Positions 32,011-44,226 of a stretch of DNA of 64,000 nucleotides are shown piece by piece (position 1 is the stretch's first letter; every line of letters begins with the position of its first letter). Source of the DNA: Hippasteria phrygiana (taxonomy: Eukaryota; Echinodermata; Asteroidea; Valvatida; Goniasteridae); contig JAZGUH010000934.1 of NCBI GenBank assembly GCA_037893225.1, positions 186,001 to 250,000 on the forward strand. Direction: 5' to 3'. The notes under the pieces were generated by a model. That model searched no databases and was not told the DNA's origin. It saw only the letters and a program-made list of their open reading frames with translations. Position numbers and translations under genes: made by a program.

Positions 32011-34399
32011 CCGTAATTTTCAGAATATAGGCCGCGGCTTATACGTTGATTCTCACGCTGAAAAATGTTCTTGCGGCTTATACTCCGGGCGGCTTAGACG
32101 GCAACATTTGAAGAATAAAATCAGTCACACAAGGTTCGAAATTCACGACGGCAACGGCGGCCAGTGAGTGCCGTCGATATTCTTGTAAAAATGCACTATT
32201 CACGGCCAGTTGTGCTGTGCCCTATTAATACTTTGGCCGTTGTACCCTTCTTGCCTATCCAAGCCCTCAATTTTCAGTATCAAACCGTTGCCGGATCCTA
32301 CAAAACGGCTCTTTTCAATCGCGCTGGTAATTGCCCGTGCGCGTGATGAGCGATCACGCCAGCTAGCCGGGCCCGTGCGCCCCATGTAAAAACCTTCACA
32401 AAACCTTGATTCCCCAAGCAGACTGGTTCCTGTCCGTGCATTATTTTTCTTCTTTCTCACTGGGGCGGAAACCAGTCACAGCCTAAAAACAAGCTCTGAA
32501 TCCGCGGCCGAATCCGCGGCTAGCTTTAGCCAGGTAGCTCTTACTACAGTAACCTGAACCCCCCAAAGCCGGCTAAGCCATGTGTGCGGTTTAGCGATGG
32601 TCCAGAGGGAGTAGCGCTAGCGTCGCCTGTTCAACCTAACCCAACGAACTCCCCTCGTGCAAACGATCGTACATGCATAGTGCATGTGACTCGGACACAT
32701 GGAAACCGAAGCGTTTTCTGTTTGCGATTTATTCGACATTAATTCGCTTAATTAATTAAAACGTTCCAGACAAATTGAACTCGACAAGTCGGCTATTAAG
32801 TGCAAGAATGACATGAATAATGATATATAAGACTCATTTCTGCCCCACGGAACCAAACTAATTTTTACTGGGTGACTTGGAAAAGGAGATCGACAATGTT
32901 GACGCTTTTTCCGCCAGCGATATAGCGCACCGTGATTTCCCGATTGGCCCGTGCGGGGCGTGAACGCAACGTGGCCGGTGAAGATAGCGGCAACGCACGG
33001 TGAAACCACTCATGCCGTCGCGCGGCATGCCCGGCACGGGCCGTGTTTTCTCAATGACTATACAACTTACAAGTTCAGGCAGTGATGGAAATAAGAAAAA
33101 AAATGATTAGCAAATTATGCTGATCATATTTGTCATTTAATTAGCAATGTGATAAAAATGACTAGCAAAAGAAAAACCGCGACAAACTCATAATGTTATT
33201 ATTAATATGAATCATTTTTTTAATAATATTGATCGATGGGTGTGCTGAAGATATTAAAGCAATGCATTAAACAGTGCTACGCATTCCTTACTCTTTAATT
33301 CCTAAGTGGTTAAAATAACAAATACGCAAGCCGTTTCTTGGCACCTTCCACATGTCTAAAAGTTTCGCTCACTGCCGTGAGAGACTAATTGTACAAATAC
33401 ACCAGTATGCAAGCAAGACCTTCATCTGGCCTTCGTGCCCTTATCAATTTTTGTCATTGGCCTTGGTGCCTTCATTAGTGGCCTTGGTGCCCCAGGAAAT
33501 GTTGACGTCACGAAAGCCAAAATGGCTTTGGCCCCTAGATTACGAATTTCGAACCCTGATTGCCGTTTACGTTCGCTCTACTCACTTGTTAGAAATAAAG
33601 GAAACCAGTCCAGAGGGACCGAATAGACTTGCAAATGTACCGTAAGTACCGTTCACACCTCACAAATCGTGTGGTGCGTCTGTTCGTTTTTGTCTGTTTC
33701 ATCGTTGTGTAATCCATGTTGTTTATTATTTCACTGGTCAATTGGTGACTGTTGAGCTCAGATTAGTGGTTAAAGTTGTCATTTTCTTTTTTATTCCCCC
33801 TCCCCCGCACCGCCCCGTCAAAAAAAAAAAAACCAAGGACTGCCGCGCGGCCCACCCAGCCAGGACACTCACCAGCTCCTCAAAATTGGTAATTTCGAGG
33901 ACTTATGAAAGTTTATTGGGCTCCGTGCGCGTCAAATGAGGGCGCTGTTCACATAAGCAACCGCAGTACGTCGCTGGTATTACGCACTGCGCTCCTTGTT
34001 CATTTAATATACTAGTGGGATTGCTTTGTCTGTTTGCCGACTCTCGATAATTGCGTTTTCAATAAGAATATCATAGCGGGAACCAGACACTTAAATTGAA
34101 GTCAGGAAAGATGGCGTCGATATTGACCCCCAACTCACCTTTTCTTTCCGCCTTTTCTTTGCACGGAGCCATATCTCGTTCGCGCACGATGCTTACACTT
34201 TAGGATTGCATGTGTAGTGGAACCATTTACATACTACTAGCGCTATGCAGCGCAGCACGATGACTTTTGTGGTTGGTCGTCAGCGCCGTGGTGCGGTTTA
34301 TACGCCGATGCGGCTAATACACTAACTTTAAATCTTAATTTGCAGATTTGTGCGTGCTGCGGCTTATACTCCGCGCGGCCTATATTCAGAAAATTACGG
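32011..34399. mobile_element. TA-flanked DNA transposon relic with 26-bp TIRs
   Basis: The left end CCGTAATTTTCAGAATATAG and the right end, reversed, CCGTAATTTTCTGAATATAG agree over about 26 bases through GGCCGCG. TA lies at both borders (32009-32010 and 34400-34401), the target of Tc1/mariner/pogo-type transposases. Subterminal GCGGCTTATACTCCG repeats occur inside both ends. The 2.4 kb interior has only short unrelated ORFs, so it is non-autonomous or decayed. Confidence 0.72.
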
Positions 34400-34401
34400 T
34401 A

Positions 34402-36660
34402 TAGAATAACCACTCTGTTGAACCATGGAGGTTGAACAACAGACGATACGTCTAAGACCATCATAGGCCGTACAGGTATAGTCTGGGTTGAAGAAAACAA
34501 ACGAATTAAAATGCGGGAGTGGAATTGGCAAGTCAAAAGAGCATTTCTTTTAATTTTCCTTTATGTTTTTTATTAAAAAGTAAATTTTGATTTTCAATAA
34601 TTTACCTTGACCCACCCACCTACATTTTCGAAAAGAAATCTAAATTTTTAAACATTTTAAACATTTTGAATGGCCCCTAAGTCAAGCTATTTTGGAACAC
34701 GGGTTGGATTGAAGGGCGCATTTTCCCCCCTCACTACCTGCCCAACTTTGTGACCCTATAAATCTGTAATCCAGTAAATTATGCAGATTTGTCAGCAATA
34801 CTAATAAATGGCTGAAAATGAGTTAAGGCAAACAAAAAGCAAAACACCCCCCCCCCCAAAAAAAAATTAAATAAAATAAAAACATGTTTACCACACGAGA
34901 AATGGAAATTTTTAATAAAGGAAATCATTGGAGATCCATATGTACTCCATATGTACATTGTGTGTTTATTTTTGTTGGGAAACCATCTATTATTGGGCAG
35001 ATGAGTAAGGAACTAATGGTGTGTGCAAATCCTCCTAAAATGGTAAGGAATTGGAACTCAACCGCCACACAATCCATACTTCCTGCAACAATCCCAATTG
35101 TTAGCAACAATCCCAATTGTTACCAGCAATACAATGTACATTGTTCCTATGTACAGTACATACTACACCAGGTTTCAAGGTTTACAGCATGTAAATGTAA
35201 CTGTTACAAGAGGCATTGTAAGTGTAAGCCTCTACAGAGTACTGAACCTTACAATGTTAGGATTTGTTCCTTACCTTAAGTTCAACACAATAAAATTCAA
35301 CTCGTTCAAACTTTATTTAACGTACAAGTTCAATGCAATTTTATGAAGTTCTGTAACTGTATATTGGTCTACAGTACAAACATGTACATGATCGCTGCTG
35401 AATGAATGCAGTTGTAGAAATGTTCTAGTACATAATATAGGCTTAGATGACTCCATGCAGGAGTAAACTCTACTCTACTCATCAATTAGAATCAGAATCG
35501 CAATTTCAATTTTTTGAGGAGTTGACTCCTTGAAGTAGCCTGCTTCCTAGGAAGTAATAAAAATCCCTGGCAAAAAAAAAAGGAAATAAAAACCTTTTCC
35601 ATGAAACTGAAATAAGCATATTGAGCATTTGTTGGCAACCCCCCCCCCACCCCCCCCCAAAAAACAACAACAAGACACTTGGAACAGAGAGGTACATGTA
35701 TAATATAATGTACATCTGACTGCTGCCAACGCATGGGCTGTGAACTAAAATGTGACCTCCACAGTCCAGGAAATGCACAGCCACCACTATCTTTCCAAGT
35801 TCCACAGGATCGAGGACTGCTTTATCTCCGGAAAAAATACATGGTGATTCCCCCTGCTCTGTCTAGCATTGCCAAATTGGCAGAACAATGAAAACCATGT
35901 ATACAATGTTATTGTGTCACAAAACACCATTGTTCATGAGTTCACTTTAGTATGCGACTTGCGAGTTTTGTGGGATTTTTGAAACCACTTGATGGTCTTC
36001 GAATACTTTTTTAAGTGAGTAATCATAAGAGGTATTCAACTAGGTTTTGTTTACACAACAAAACACTATCAGTGGCAAAGTTCAAGAGAAAATTGTGCTT
36101 TATGTACATTGTTCTCGACATCACTTTAAACTCTACTGACCTACACGTACACATATGTATGCCATTCGTTCAAAATTTGCTTTTTGGTTTTAGAATTTTT
36201 AAAAGTCACACGTACATGATATACATGTACATGTAGCACTGGGAGAGCTGGAAACACATTTTACAGACAGTTGTATACATTCTGTGTGATTCAATACATA
36301 TGTACAAGAAAAACGAAAATGTAAATTTTAGCTCAATCCCTCATTTGAGTAACAAGAAAAAAATGTTCTAACAAATTTTCAAACTATACTTCTACATTTT
36401 GTATTTTGAGCATCTGCAACCTTCCAAAAAAAGGGTGTTAATTCTTGGCTGCTTTTGCCCCTCCGATGTACTAAAAGATACATATATGCCATGTTGGAAC
36501 AAATTATTTTCAAGCCACAAATACATACATCTTTCGATATTTGTTACATGTACAAAAAGTTATTCAATAACCAAGTATCCATGGGCAGATTTTTTGCATT
36601 TGTTGTCTCATTCAACAGTGAACAACTTTTGCATTGCTAAATAAATAGCAATTTAAAAGT
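34402..36660. other. Intergenic stretch
   Basis: No gene recognised. 35490-35540 carries a relative of the GAGTTGACTCC repeat seen at 18945-19090. Homopolymer C runs at about 34848 and 35641-35658. TACATGTA octamers are frequent. Confidence 0.3.
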
Positions 36661-36708
36661 TTAACCCCTTGCGTACAGTTGACACAAATATGTGCAGATT
36701 GAAAATTA
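36661..36708 (+). mobile_element. Solo end of a TTAA-flanked CCCCTTG-family element
   Basis: TTAACCCCTTGCGTACAG and the following bases match the reverse complement of the right end of the 6120-6350 element for about 48 bases. No opposite end is visible, so it is a truncated copy. Confidence 0.55.
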
Positions 36709-37829
36709 AACCATAATTCACAGATATTCTGAGAAGCCCATTCACACAAATATCTGTCAAATGTTTCTCCATCTGCACTGCATTGTATGCATGATGTGCA
36801 ATGCAACCACAGTATTAGGCAAAGTACGTACATGTACATGTACACGCACATCAATACATTCATTCATCTGTGCTATGACAACAAATACATTTTAAAAATA
36901 TTATCAAAAAGTAGGATTGGGATTAACTGATCTGGCAGGATGCCAAACTTGCATCATCCTCATTCTGGAATTCAGGCGACTGACGAGTGTTAGATTTTCC
37001 AACTAATGCACATGGAGTGAATAACTGCAGATTGATTACTCACGGCCTGTGACGCACATCGGCCAACACATTTTGTACATATGTACACAGGCAGTATCCA
37101 AAAATATGATTTCAGGCTGTTCACAACTCACAATGCAATTTAAGTATTTTAAGTATATACATTGACAATCCATTATAAAAGTACTCAGGAAATGCAGACC
37201 AAAATATCCAAGGACGCCGACCAGAAAATCAGATATAATGTCAATGGCATGACAGCCTACATCTACATGTGTACATATTGCAGTCATTAATACTATGACT
37301 TTTGAAATGCTCCATTAGACAACCCTATGGAATTTTGTACAGTACTTTTTGTCTCAGATTTTGCATGTTCTGACACAAATAAAAATGACAAAGGCTGTTA
37401 CTTGCTATCATACATGTATCTCAACATCCACTTCTGATGTATACCCAATCGTGATGGTTAAGTATATACTGGACACTCAGTCACTGAATTGACATCAATT
37501 CTATTTTAAACTAAAACACAACACATGTCAATAAAGATCTATTTAAATTATGACATCTTCCTATTCTTATAAACCAAGGAATCTGCCCAACGACACAAAC
37601 CATAAGCCTACTCTTGTAAGGAAGCTATTTACATGTTCCATAACACTGTTCATTTTTTTATTTTATCTTGCATCATCCATAATGTGTATCATTACATTGT
37701 CAAGAAATTTGCTGTGATTGCACAAAGCAATATACATGTACCATCTTTGGATGTACATGTAATGTTGTAAGTTACTGTGGCACCTTGCAACAAAAAATAA
37801 TTCAATTTTAATCTACTTTAATAGGCTTA
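36709..37829. other. Intergenic stretch
   Basis: Nothing supported beyond AT-rich sequence and scattered TACATGTA octamers. Confidence 0.3.
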
Positions 37830-38119
37830 TTAACCCCTTGCGTACGGATGCCGCAAATATGTGCAAAAAAAACAGTGCCACCAGGCCGGATGACGCAATT
37901 GTCCGCCGTTTGTGCAGTTTCAATCCATTGTTGGATTAAACAGTGCCACCAGGCCGGATGATGCCATTGGCCGCTGTTTGTGCAGTTTCAATCCATTGTT
38001 GGATTACTGTGTATAGGTTACGCTTGACTGCACAAACACATTGTAGCGGTTCGCTTGGCTGCCAGAGCCGCCATGGCACCCCTGACGTCTCCCGTAAAAT
38101 ACCGTACTCAAGGGGTTAA
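37830..38119. mobile_element. TTAA-flanked piggyBac-like MITE (CCCCTTG ends), copy 4, with internal duplication
   Basis: TTAACCCCTTGCGTACGG to CTCAAGGGGTTAA. The interior contains a tandem duplication of about 67 bases (GTGCCACCAGGCCGGATGA through CCATTGTTGGATTA at about 37875 and again at about 37943), otherwise matching 28661-28882 in inverse orientation. Confidence 0.75.
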
Positions 38120-38576
38120 CACACACACATAATCATTACATTCTCATTATTTATTTATTTATTATTTTAGGTGGTCATGGTAGTGGTACACTTTCACAAA
38201 GGCAACAGCTTGGGTTTCACAATAGTAGCATAAATTATCGTCACCTTGGTAACTAATCAAATGGCCATGGTCCTATTCAGCTCACGTACAAAATACAGCA
38301 GGGAAGTCCAATTATAAGCACCACAAATGGTCGCAGAAAAACCAAAATAGAATTGTTTCAAAATTGTTTCAAAATGGAATTTCGCCGAACATTCAGAGAT
38401 CATAATTGATCAGTGCCAATGTTAAGTTACAATGTCTGGTTCAATTCTGATGGGATATTCAATGCCGTTTTTTTTTTACCGGAAACAAAAGTTTTGCATT
38501 TCGATGTCAATACCATTTTGGGTTTTTATCAGACGAACAAAAAATGTAGCCAAAGATTTCTAACTGACAATGAAGT

Positions 38577-38775
38577 TTAACCCATTGACTACAGATGGCG
38601 GCTATAGCCGCGGTTTGAAAAAGAGCGGTTGAGGGCTATACCCACATTTTCTGCATATATTTAATCCATTGTTTGGTTATTTTGGGTGTTATGCTTGGTT
38701 GCACAAGCCTATTCTGTGCATTGTGTTCGGCTGCACAAGCCCATATAGCATACCAGTGCCCCATTACAACAGCTG
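38577..38775 (+). mobile_element. Partial TTAACCC-family element
   Basis: Starts TTTAACCCATTGACTAC and shares GATGGCGGCTATAGCCG, TTTAATCCATTGTTTGG and GGCTGCACAAGCC with the 39485-39652 element in inverse orientation. No closing TTAA end was found, so it is truncated. Confidence 0.5.
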
Positions 38776-38818
38776 GACAGAAGGGATTCAGATTATGTAC
38801 CAATACCAATTACTCTAA

Positions 38819-39476
38819 AGCCGCGTCTGCACTGGACTTTTTTTGGAAGGTTTTACCGAGACGATGGTAAAATGAAAAATGGTCAAATGTGACCACTGTC
38901 CGCACTTGGACTTTCAACACGGACATTTTTTACCGAGACCGTGGTAGAAGTAACCGAGCTGTCAATATAAGGACTCATGAGGGCGCTTTGCATGACCTTT
39001 CTACATTGACGCGATAGACCCAAATTACGCGTGCCTTTTCATTTTTCCGGCTGATGTGTACACGTAGGACTACATCTTTAGCACCAATCAAACTTCCGAC
39101 TGTATCAATAATAAAATATGCCATGATTGCGACCAAAAGAGGAACAACGCACTGGAATTTGGAAACTTGCCACGTGCACCGCACCACAGTGAAACAATGC
39201 AAAGCGCATGCGTGGTGTCCCAGTGTAGCATGACCTCGCGCTCGGGCCGGATGTACGCTTTCCTGAGCCGCTTTTACCGACTCGCACTGTCCGCACTGGA
39301 CTTATCGTCTCTGGTCAGTTTTCCTAGGCAGCAGTTGCCCGGTAGAAGTAACCGCTGGACTCAGGAAAAGTAACTGAGAGGAAAACGTCCTAGGCTGTCC
39401 GCACTGGACTTAAAATGGGAAAAGTACCCATCGTCTCGGTACGTTTTACCAAAAAAAGTCCAGTGCGGACAGGGCT
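38819..39476. mobile_element. TAA-flanked Harbinger-like MITE
   Basis: TIRs of about 50 bases: left AGCCGCGTCTGCACTGGAC followed by TTTTTTTGG and CCGAGACGATGG; right, reversed, AGCCCTGTCCGCACTGGAC with the same continuation. TAA trinucleotides flank both sides (38816-38818, 39477-39479), as for PIF/Harbinger (TWA targets). The interior repeats GTCCGCACTGGACTT. 658 bases, no transposase. Confidence 0.7.
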
Positions 39477-39484
39477 TAAGCTGG

Positions 39485-39652
39485 TTAACCCATTCTGTCT
39501 GGCTGTTATGCCAAATGGTCTTGTGCAGCCAAACATAATGCACACATATAGCCAAACAATGGATTGAATACACGCAGGAATGCATATGACAACTGGCCAG
39601 GTGGTCTTTTTTAAACCGTGGCTATGGCCGTCATCCATATTCAGTGGGTTAA
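39485..39652. mobile_element. TTAA-flanked piggyBac-like MITE (CCCA ends)
   Basis: TTAACCCATTCTGTC to ATTCAGTGGGTTAA, 168 bases. It shares GGCTATGGCCGTC and AACAATGGATTGAATAC blocks with the partial copies at 38577 and 54601. Confidence 0.65.
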
Positions 39653-40601
39653 TAAATATGCTTGGGTGAGTTTGCGTCTGCACAAAAATGCTCTGATTTT
39701 TCAGGCCATGGTATGGACGAAATGGTACAGATCGACAGTAAAAAGTCCCTTTAACCTCTAGATTTCAACCAATCAGTAGAAATAGATATCGTGTCTTCTA
39801 GTCAGAATCTTTCACAGCATCCTCAATTCCATGCCCTGCGCAATATGACATACTGTTTTGAAACAGATAATGGACAAAACTGATTGTGCTGTTTGTGCTG
39901 ACACTTTTATTACTACTCTCACTCACTGGACTGTTTATGAGTTGGCCGGTGTACAAGTTGGCCCGTGTACAAGTTGGTTGCATACAAGTTTGCATGCATA
40001 TGGTCGTCAACAACTGTCAACAACTGTAAAAGTAACATTTTTTGCGTACGCAGAAGCCTGACGTTGTGAATCACTTACAAGTAAACAATCATCATTAACA
40101 TTACGTGAAAACTATGATTTCTTTGAAGCAGCATTACTGGGTACAATCTTCTTATTTGCATTGGCATACATGTACATGTACAATGTACATGTAGTTGGAC
40201 CATTCCATAAATGGAAAGATTTTACTTTAACTTTAACCTTAATACCCCCACAAAAATCCATCAGGAAAAGCACATTTTTGGCAAATAACCAACCCTCCTT
40301 GATAACAACTGTCTAAACATGTGGCACAACCTGTTATTTCAAGTCTCAAGTCAGCAAAATCTGTGAAAAATGAGGCAGAAATTAACTTGTATGTGAAAAC
40401 TTTGAAAGACCATGCACTGCACCAAGAACATCTAACACAGAAAACACAAACTTTCTTCCCCGTATTGCACAAACATTTCCTGACAAAAGTCTCAAACCTG
40501 AAGGTTGTGCCACATGTTTATTATACATTGTACAGTTCCAAACATGATTGGATGGTTATTTTGTCTGATTTGTCTGTTTATAACCCATTCTGGTGGGAGG
40601 T
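39653..40601. other. Intergenic stretch
   Basis: No gene recognised outside the small repeat at 39943. An ACATGTACATGTACAATG cluster lies at about 40168-40190. Confidence 0.3.
39943..39978 (+). repeat. Three diverged units related to the 16-bp minisatellite
   Basis: GAGTTGGCCGGTGTACAAG, GTTGGCCCGTGTACAAG and GTTGG follow each other. The reverse complement of the 42398-42598 unit is GGCCAAGGTACGAGTT, so these look like older relatives of that array. Confidence 0.5.
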
Positions 40602-40609
40602 ATCAAAGT

Positions 40610-41618
40610 TAAGCCTGTTCGATATGACGATATTTCCCGATATTTCGATATTTTTTTCATATCGAAAATCGTATCGGCCCCTTTAAAAAAAAACGGAATA
40701 TCGGGGAATTCGATATACCGAAGAATATCGCGATATATGTTCCTTTTTTGGCCGCATTACGTGTGGATTTGTCCAGTTTACTTTGCTCGAAATTCCAGTT
40801 ATTTCCAATTATTGGACGGTAGAATAATATATAATGTATCATGATGTACAGTGGAGGAATAAAAAAAATACATACATGCACTAAATGTGTCTTTCTTTGA
40901 CCGTTTTCTAAACCCCGACATGACATCTCCGCTCCGCGCGATTTACCTTCCGCGCGATTTACCCTCTGCGCCCTACGTTGTCAAGTGCAAACAACGTCTT
41001 ATTCCCAGTGTACAATATACCTACACGTTTGCGAACTCATCTTGAGATCGAGGGGTATGGCAATTGTTTGCAATAAGGTCAACCCCTCTTGCGCATCTGC
41101 GCGTTGCTTTGTTGCTAGCCTTGGTCAAGTGCAAGCAACCGCACTGAATGCCACCGTCTTTCCCCAGTGTACAAGGCACACGCAGTTTAGGTGTAGTTAC
41201 GTGTAGCGAACTGCGCCGCGTCTTGAGAAAAGATTAAAACACGTGCCGCGCATCCATTGTACATTGTGCAATGTCATGTCGTCTTCACAAAATATACGAC
41301 ACGATCGTTTGTTGACAGCTCGCATGTGATCGTCCATGGTATTATCATCTGTGTTACTAATCAACAATGCTGAAATAGAAACAAACGCTAGTCTTTCTGG
41401 AGTGCCATAAAGTAGCCAACTGAAGGTAAATGTCGTAAAACTCCAAATACTCAACGAGCGAAGGGAAGCTTTGTCAAACCGGCCCCCCGTTCCTGCCGCT
41501 CAATCCCGGCGGGCCCGATCCCGGCGGTGGCCCCGATCTCATCACGATAATATCGAATATCGCGATATTTTTCTGCCGATATTTCGGTATCAAAATAAAT
41601 GGATATCGAACAGCCTTA
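40610..41618. mobile_element. hAT-like non-autonomous transposon with 8-bp target duplication
   Basis: The 8-base direct repeat ATCAAAGT occurs at 40602-40609 and 41619-41626. Between them the ends are TAAGCCTGTTCGATAT and (reversed) TAAGGCTGTTCGATAT. Subterminal sequence at both ends is dense in CGATAT/ATATCG. An 8-base duplication is typical of hAT elements. The 1,009-base interior shows no transposase. Confidence 0.82.
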
Positions 41619-41626
41619 ATCAAAGT

Positions 41627-42397
41627 AAAATCTTTCCGTTTAGTGTGATTACATGCGTAGCAGTTCACCGTTGTGCAAAGACAGTGACAGGAAAGCCGTT
41701 GTGTGGTTAAGGATACAGTGGAGCTGGTCTTCTCTGCCACTCCTGGTTTCCAAGTAGCTACATGTACTTATTAGAGCAAACATGAACCCAACTTATGTAC
41801 TGAAATGCATGACATTGGTTGTGATACCACCACATGCACAACATCAGCACACTGGCCATCTCCACCTGGCTTAGCTTCAAGAATACAACGATGTTGTAAA
41901 CACAGTGTAAATATCAATATGTTATAGGCAAACATGTACATGTACATGCAGATCTATCTATTGCTGTGCATATTGGTTCATGTCAAACCTTACAGTCCCG
42001 GAAGATAGCAAAATGCGATTAACGTGATTAAAAAAGATAATGTCATTTGCTTTAAAGTGAACTTGGATGGTGAAGAGCTTTAATCATAATTTTTTCAACC
42101 ACAAGTAGGGAGTCCACCGTTTTGGACCGTTTATCTGAACAAATGCAAAATTAGGGGTCTTTAAACAATGATAATTAGTATTTTGAGCAGTCCAAAACAC
42201 AAAAAAATGAAGAATTATATGTACAAAAGGTTTATCTTATTATTCATATACATGTACTTAATTCACAAACTTGGAGGTGAGAAAGTTACTTCATAAGTTG
42301 TCATAAGATTCTATAATCAAAACCTTTTTCACAAAATCTGAACCAAAGAAAATGCCTCAAAACACATTCTTGTGTAGACAGACTAGCTTTCGAGTCA
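41627..42397. other. Intergenic stretch
   Basis: No gene or repeat recognised apart from an ACATGTACATGTACATG cluster at about 41934-41950. Confidence 0.3.
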
Positions 42398-42598
42398 ACT
42401 CGTACCTTGGCCAACTCGTACCTTGGCCAACTCGTACCTTGGCCAACTCGTACCTTGGCCAACTCGTACCTTGGCCAACTCGTACCTTGGCCAACTCGTA
42501 CCTTGGCCAACTCGTACCTTGGCCAACTCGTACCTTGGCCAACTCGTACCTTGGCCAACTCGTACCTTGGCCAACTCGTACCTTGGCCAACTCGTACC
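42398..42598 (+). repeat. 16-bp minisatellite, about 12-13 copies
   Basis: Head-to-tail copies of AACTCGTACCTTGGCC with essentially no divergence. As 16 is not a multiple of 3, the array is open in several frames on both strands, which explains the cluster of overlapping ORFs. These are not proteins. Confidence 0.97.
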
Positions 42599-42850
42599 TC
42601 TAATTAAGACAACTCGTACCGCGCGACAGGTTTTGCAAGTTGCTGGTGTGCATTAAAAAAATCATGCCAAATTGCGTTGGATATACTAACTCTTATTTTA
42701 GTTTTTGAGAAATCCGGATGCATTTTTGGGCCTGATCCTCAAAAACAACTTCTTGCTGATGCGAATAATGGGTCCATGATTTTTTGTTTTTTTTTGGGGG
42801 GGGGGGGCGGGGCATTTCATTTTATTAGGAAAATTGCGAAGTTTCAAATA
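42599..42850. other. Short intergenic stretch
   Basis: One isolated AACTCGTACC follows the array at about 42611. A T/G homopolymer tract at 42780-42797 follows. Nothing else. Confidence 0.3.
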
Positions 42851-42980
42851 TAAATACCGGCCTGGATGAGACGTCACAATGGTTACTAGGGATTGTGGGA
42901 AATAAATGCCCACCAAAATCGCTCCTATTTCCTTCCCACAATCCCTTGTGACCATTGTGACGTCTCGACCAGGCGGTATT
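42851..42980. mobile_element. Foldback MITE
   Basis: Arms AATACCGGCCTGGATGAG to GGGATTGTGGGAA (left) are mirrored by TTCCCACAATCCC to CCAGGCGGTATT (right), including a TGAGACGTCACAATGG block. The stem is about 55 base pairs. Confidence 0.75.
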
Positions 42981-43340
42981 TGCGATATGGTCTATGGTTT
43001 AACGTTATGGTTGAAGGTGATTAGTAAATAGTATGACCCGAATCATGCTAATTTAGATACGTGACAATCGGTAGTCACGTGACCTGGTATGTGTTGCGCG
43101 GCTGCTGATATAACTTTGTGCGGCTCCATAAAGGTGTCTGATATACATCGCGCTCTCTTCATGTTTATTTGCAGATTTTGGGGGAAACTTTTTTGTCAGT
43201 AATGTAGAACATGTTTGCAGAAGCATTGTATGTAAATTCTTGGAACTCGCCAATTTACTGTGATGAAAAAAATTGTGTAGTAAATTATATTGGAAATATT
43301 TCAATAGGCAATAAAAAATAACAAAAGAAAAGAAAAAGAT

Positions 43341-43425
43341 ACACACCACCACCCCTGTTCGAACCCGTGTCCAAACTACGAACCTGCTAGTTTCAGATCT
43401 GTAGTCTTATCCACGAGGCCATCCA
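43341..43425 (-). repeat. tRNA-derived SINE head
   Basis: On the minus strand TGGCCTCGTGGATAAGAC (A-box-like) is followed by ACACGGGTTCGAACAGGGG (B-box). A T-rich tract follows on the same strand. Acceptor pairing is absent, so it is a SINE or tRNA pseudogene rather than a working tRNA. Confidence 0.6.
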
Positions 43426-44164
43426 AGAGTAAGCCATCGTAACGGCATTTAAAGCATGTGTTAAAAAAACAATCTTAATAAATGTTGTAGCGCCCTCTTC
43501 CGTTTTTTGATGGCGTCCGATAGTCTTCAGTAATTTAGATTTATTCATTTATTCCTTGCCAACTGATTGGCTGCTGGGAAGAGTGAGAAATGGTCGAGTC
43601 TAAAAAGGGGGGTTTCGGTGAAATTCTCCATTATTATTGCAAATATTAAACCCCAGTTTAATATAATTATGGAATTATAAAATTACATCAAATTTACACA
43701 GCTTTATGTCTAATGTGTTTTTGGCTACTTTTACTGGCGTTTCTTGTTCCTCATTTGTTTGCAATGGGTGTGGTTTCATGACAACGAAGTGAGCACAAAA
43801 CGATAATTATGCAATGAATAAATTAATGCTTACGAAACCATTGATTCATTGTCCAAACTTTGCCCAAATTTATACCATTGTAAAGTGCGACAAAATAACT
43901 CCATTTTATGCTTTGATGAGTTTTATAAAGGATTTACAAAATGGTACAGTTTGCGACAAAGAGGCCAAAATACGATAACAGCTTCCATTCAAACATACGG
44001 CGCCGAATCCTCATCGATTTCCGATATTCAGATGACCATAACTCTGGTTTTTTTTAACGTAGAAAAACAATCTTGACATCATAGTAATGCTCTCTCCAAG
44101 CTCTTTTTTTCTGGTACAAATAATTACTGTTTTTAATAACATTCATTTTCCTGTCACGTACCTA
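43426..44164. other. Intergenic stretch
   Basis: AT-rich and non-coding. No repeat recognised. Confidence 0.3.
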
Positions 44165-44226
44165 GCTAATTAGCGTCAACAAGCGTCAACAAGCGTCAAC
44201 AACTTATAAAAGCACTGTTAAGCTTA

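Noticed and set aside
34137..34172. Minus-strand ATGGCTCCGTGC start with donor AAAG/GTGAGT, considered as GAB exon 1
   Set aside because: The peptide (MAPCKEKAERK) lacks the GWLxKSPP PH start and lies inside a transposon-like element.
42301..42656. Several overlapping ORFs of repeated YELAKVRVGQGTSWPR-type peptide
   Set aside because: They are forced by a 16-base array that is open in several frames on both strands; there is no flanking coding signal.
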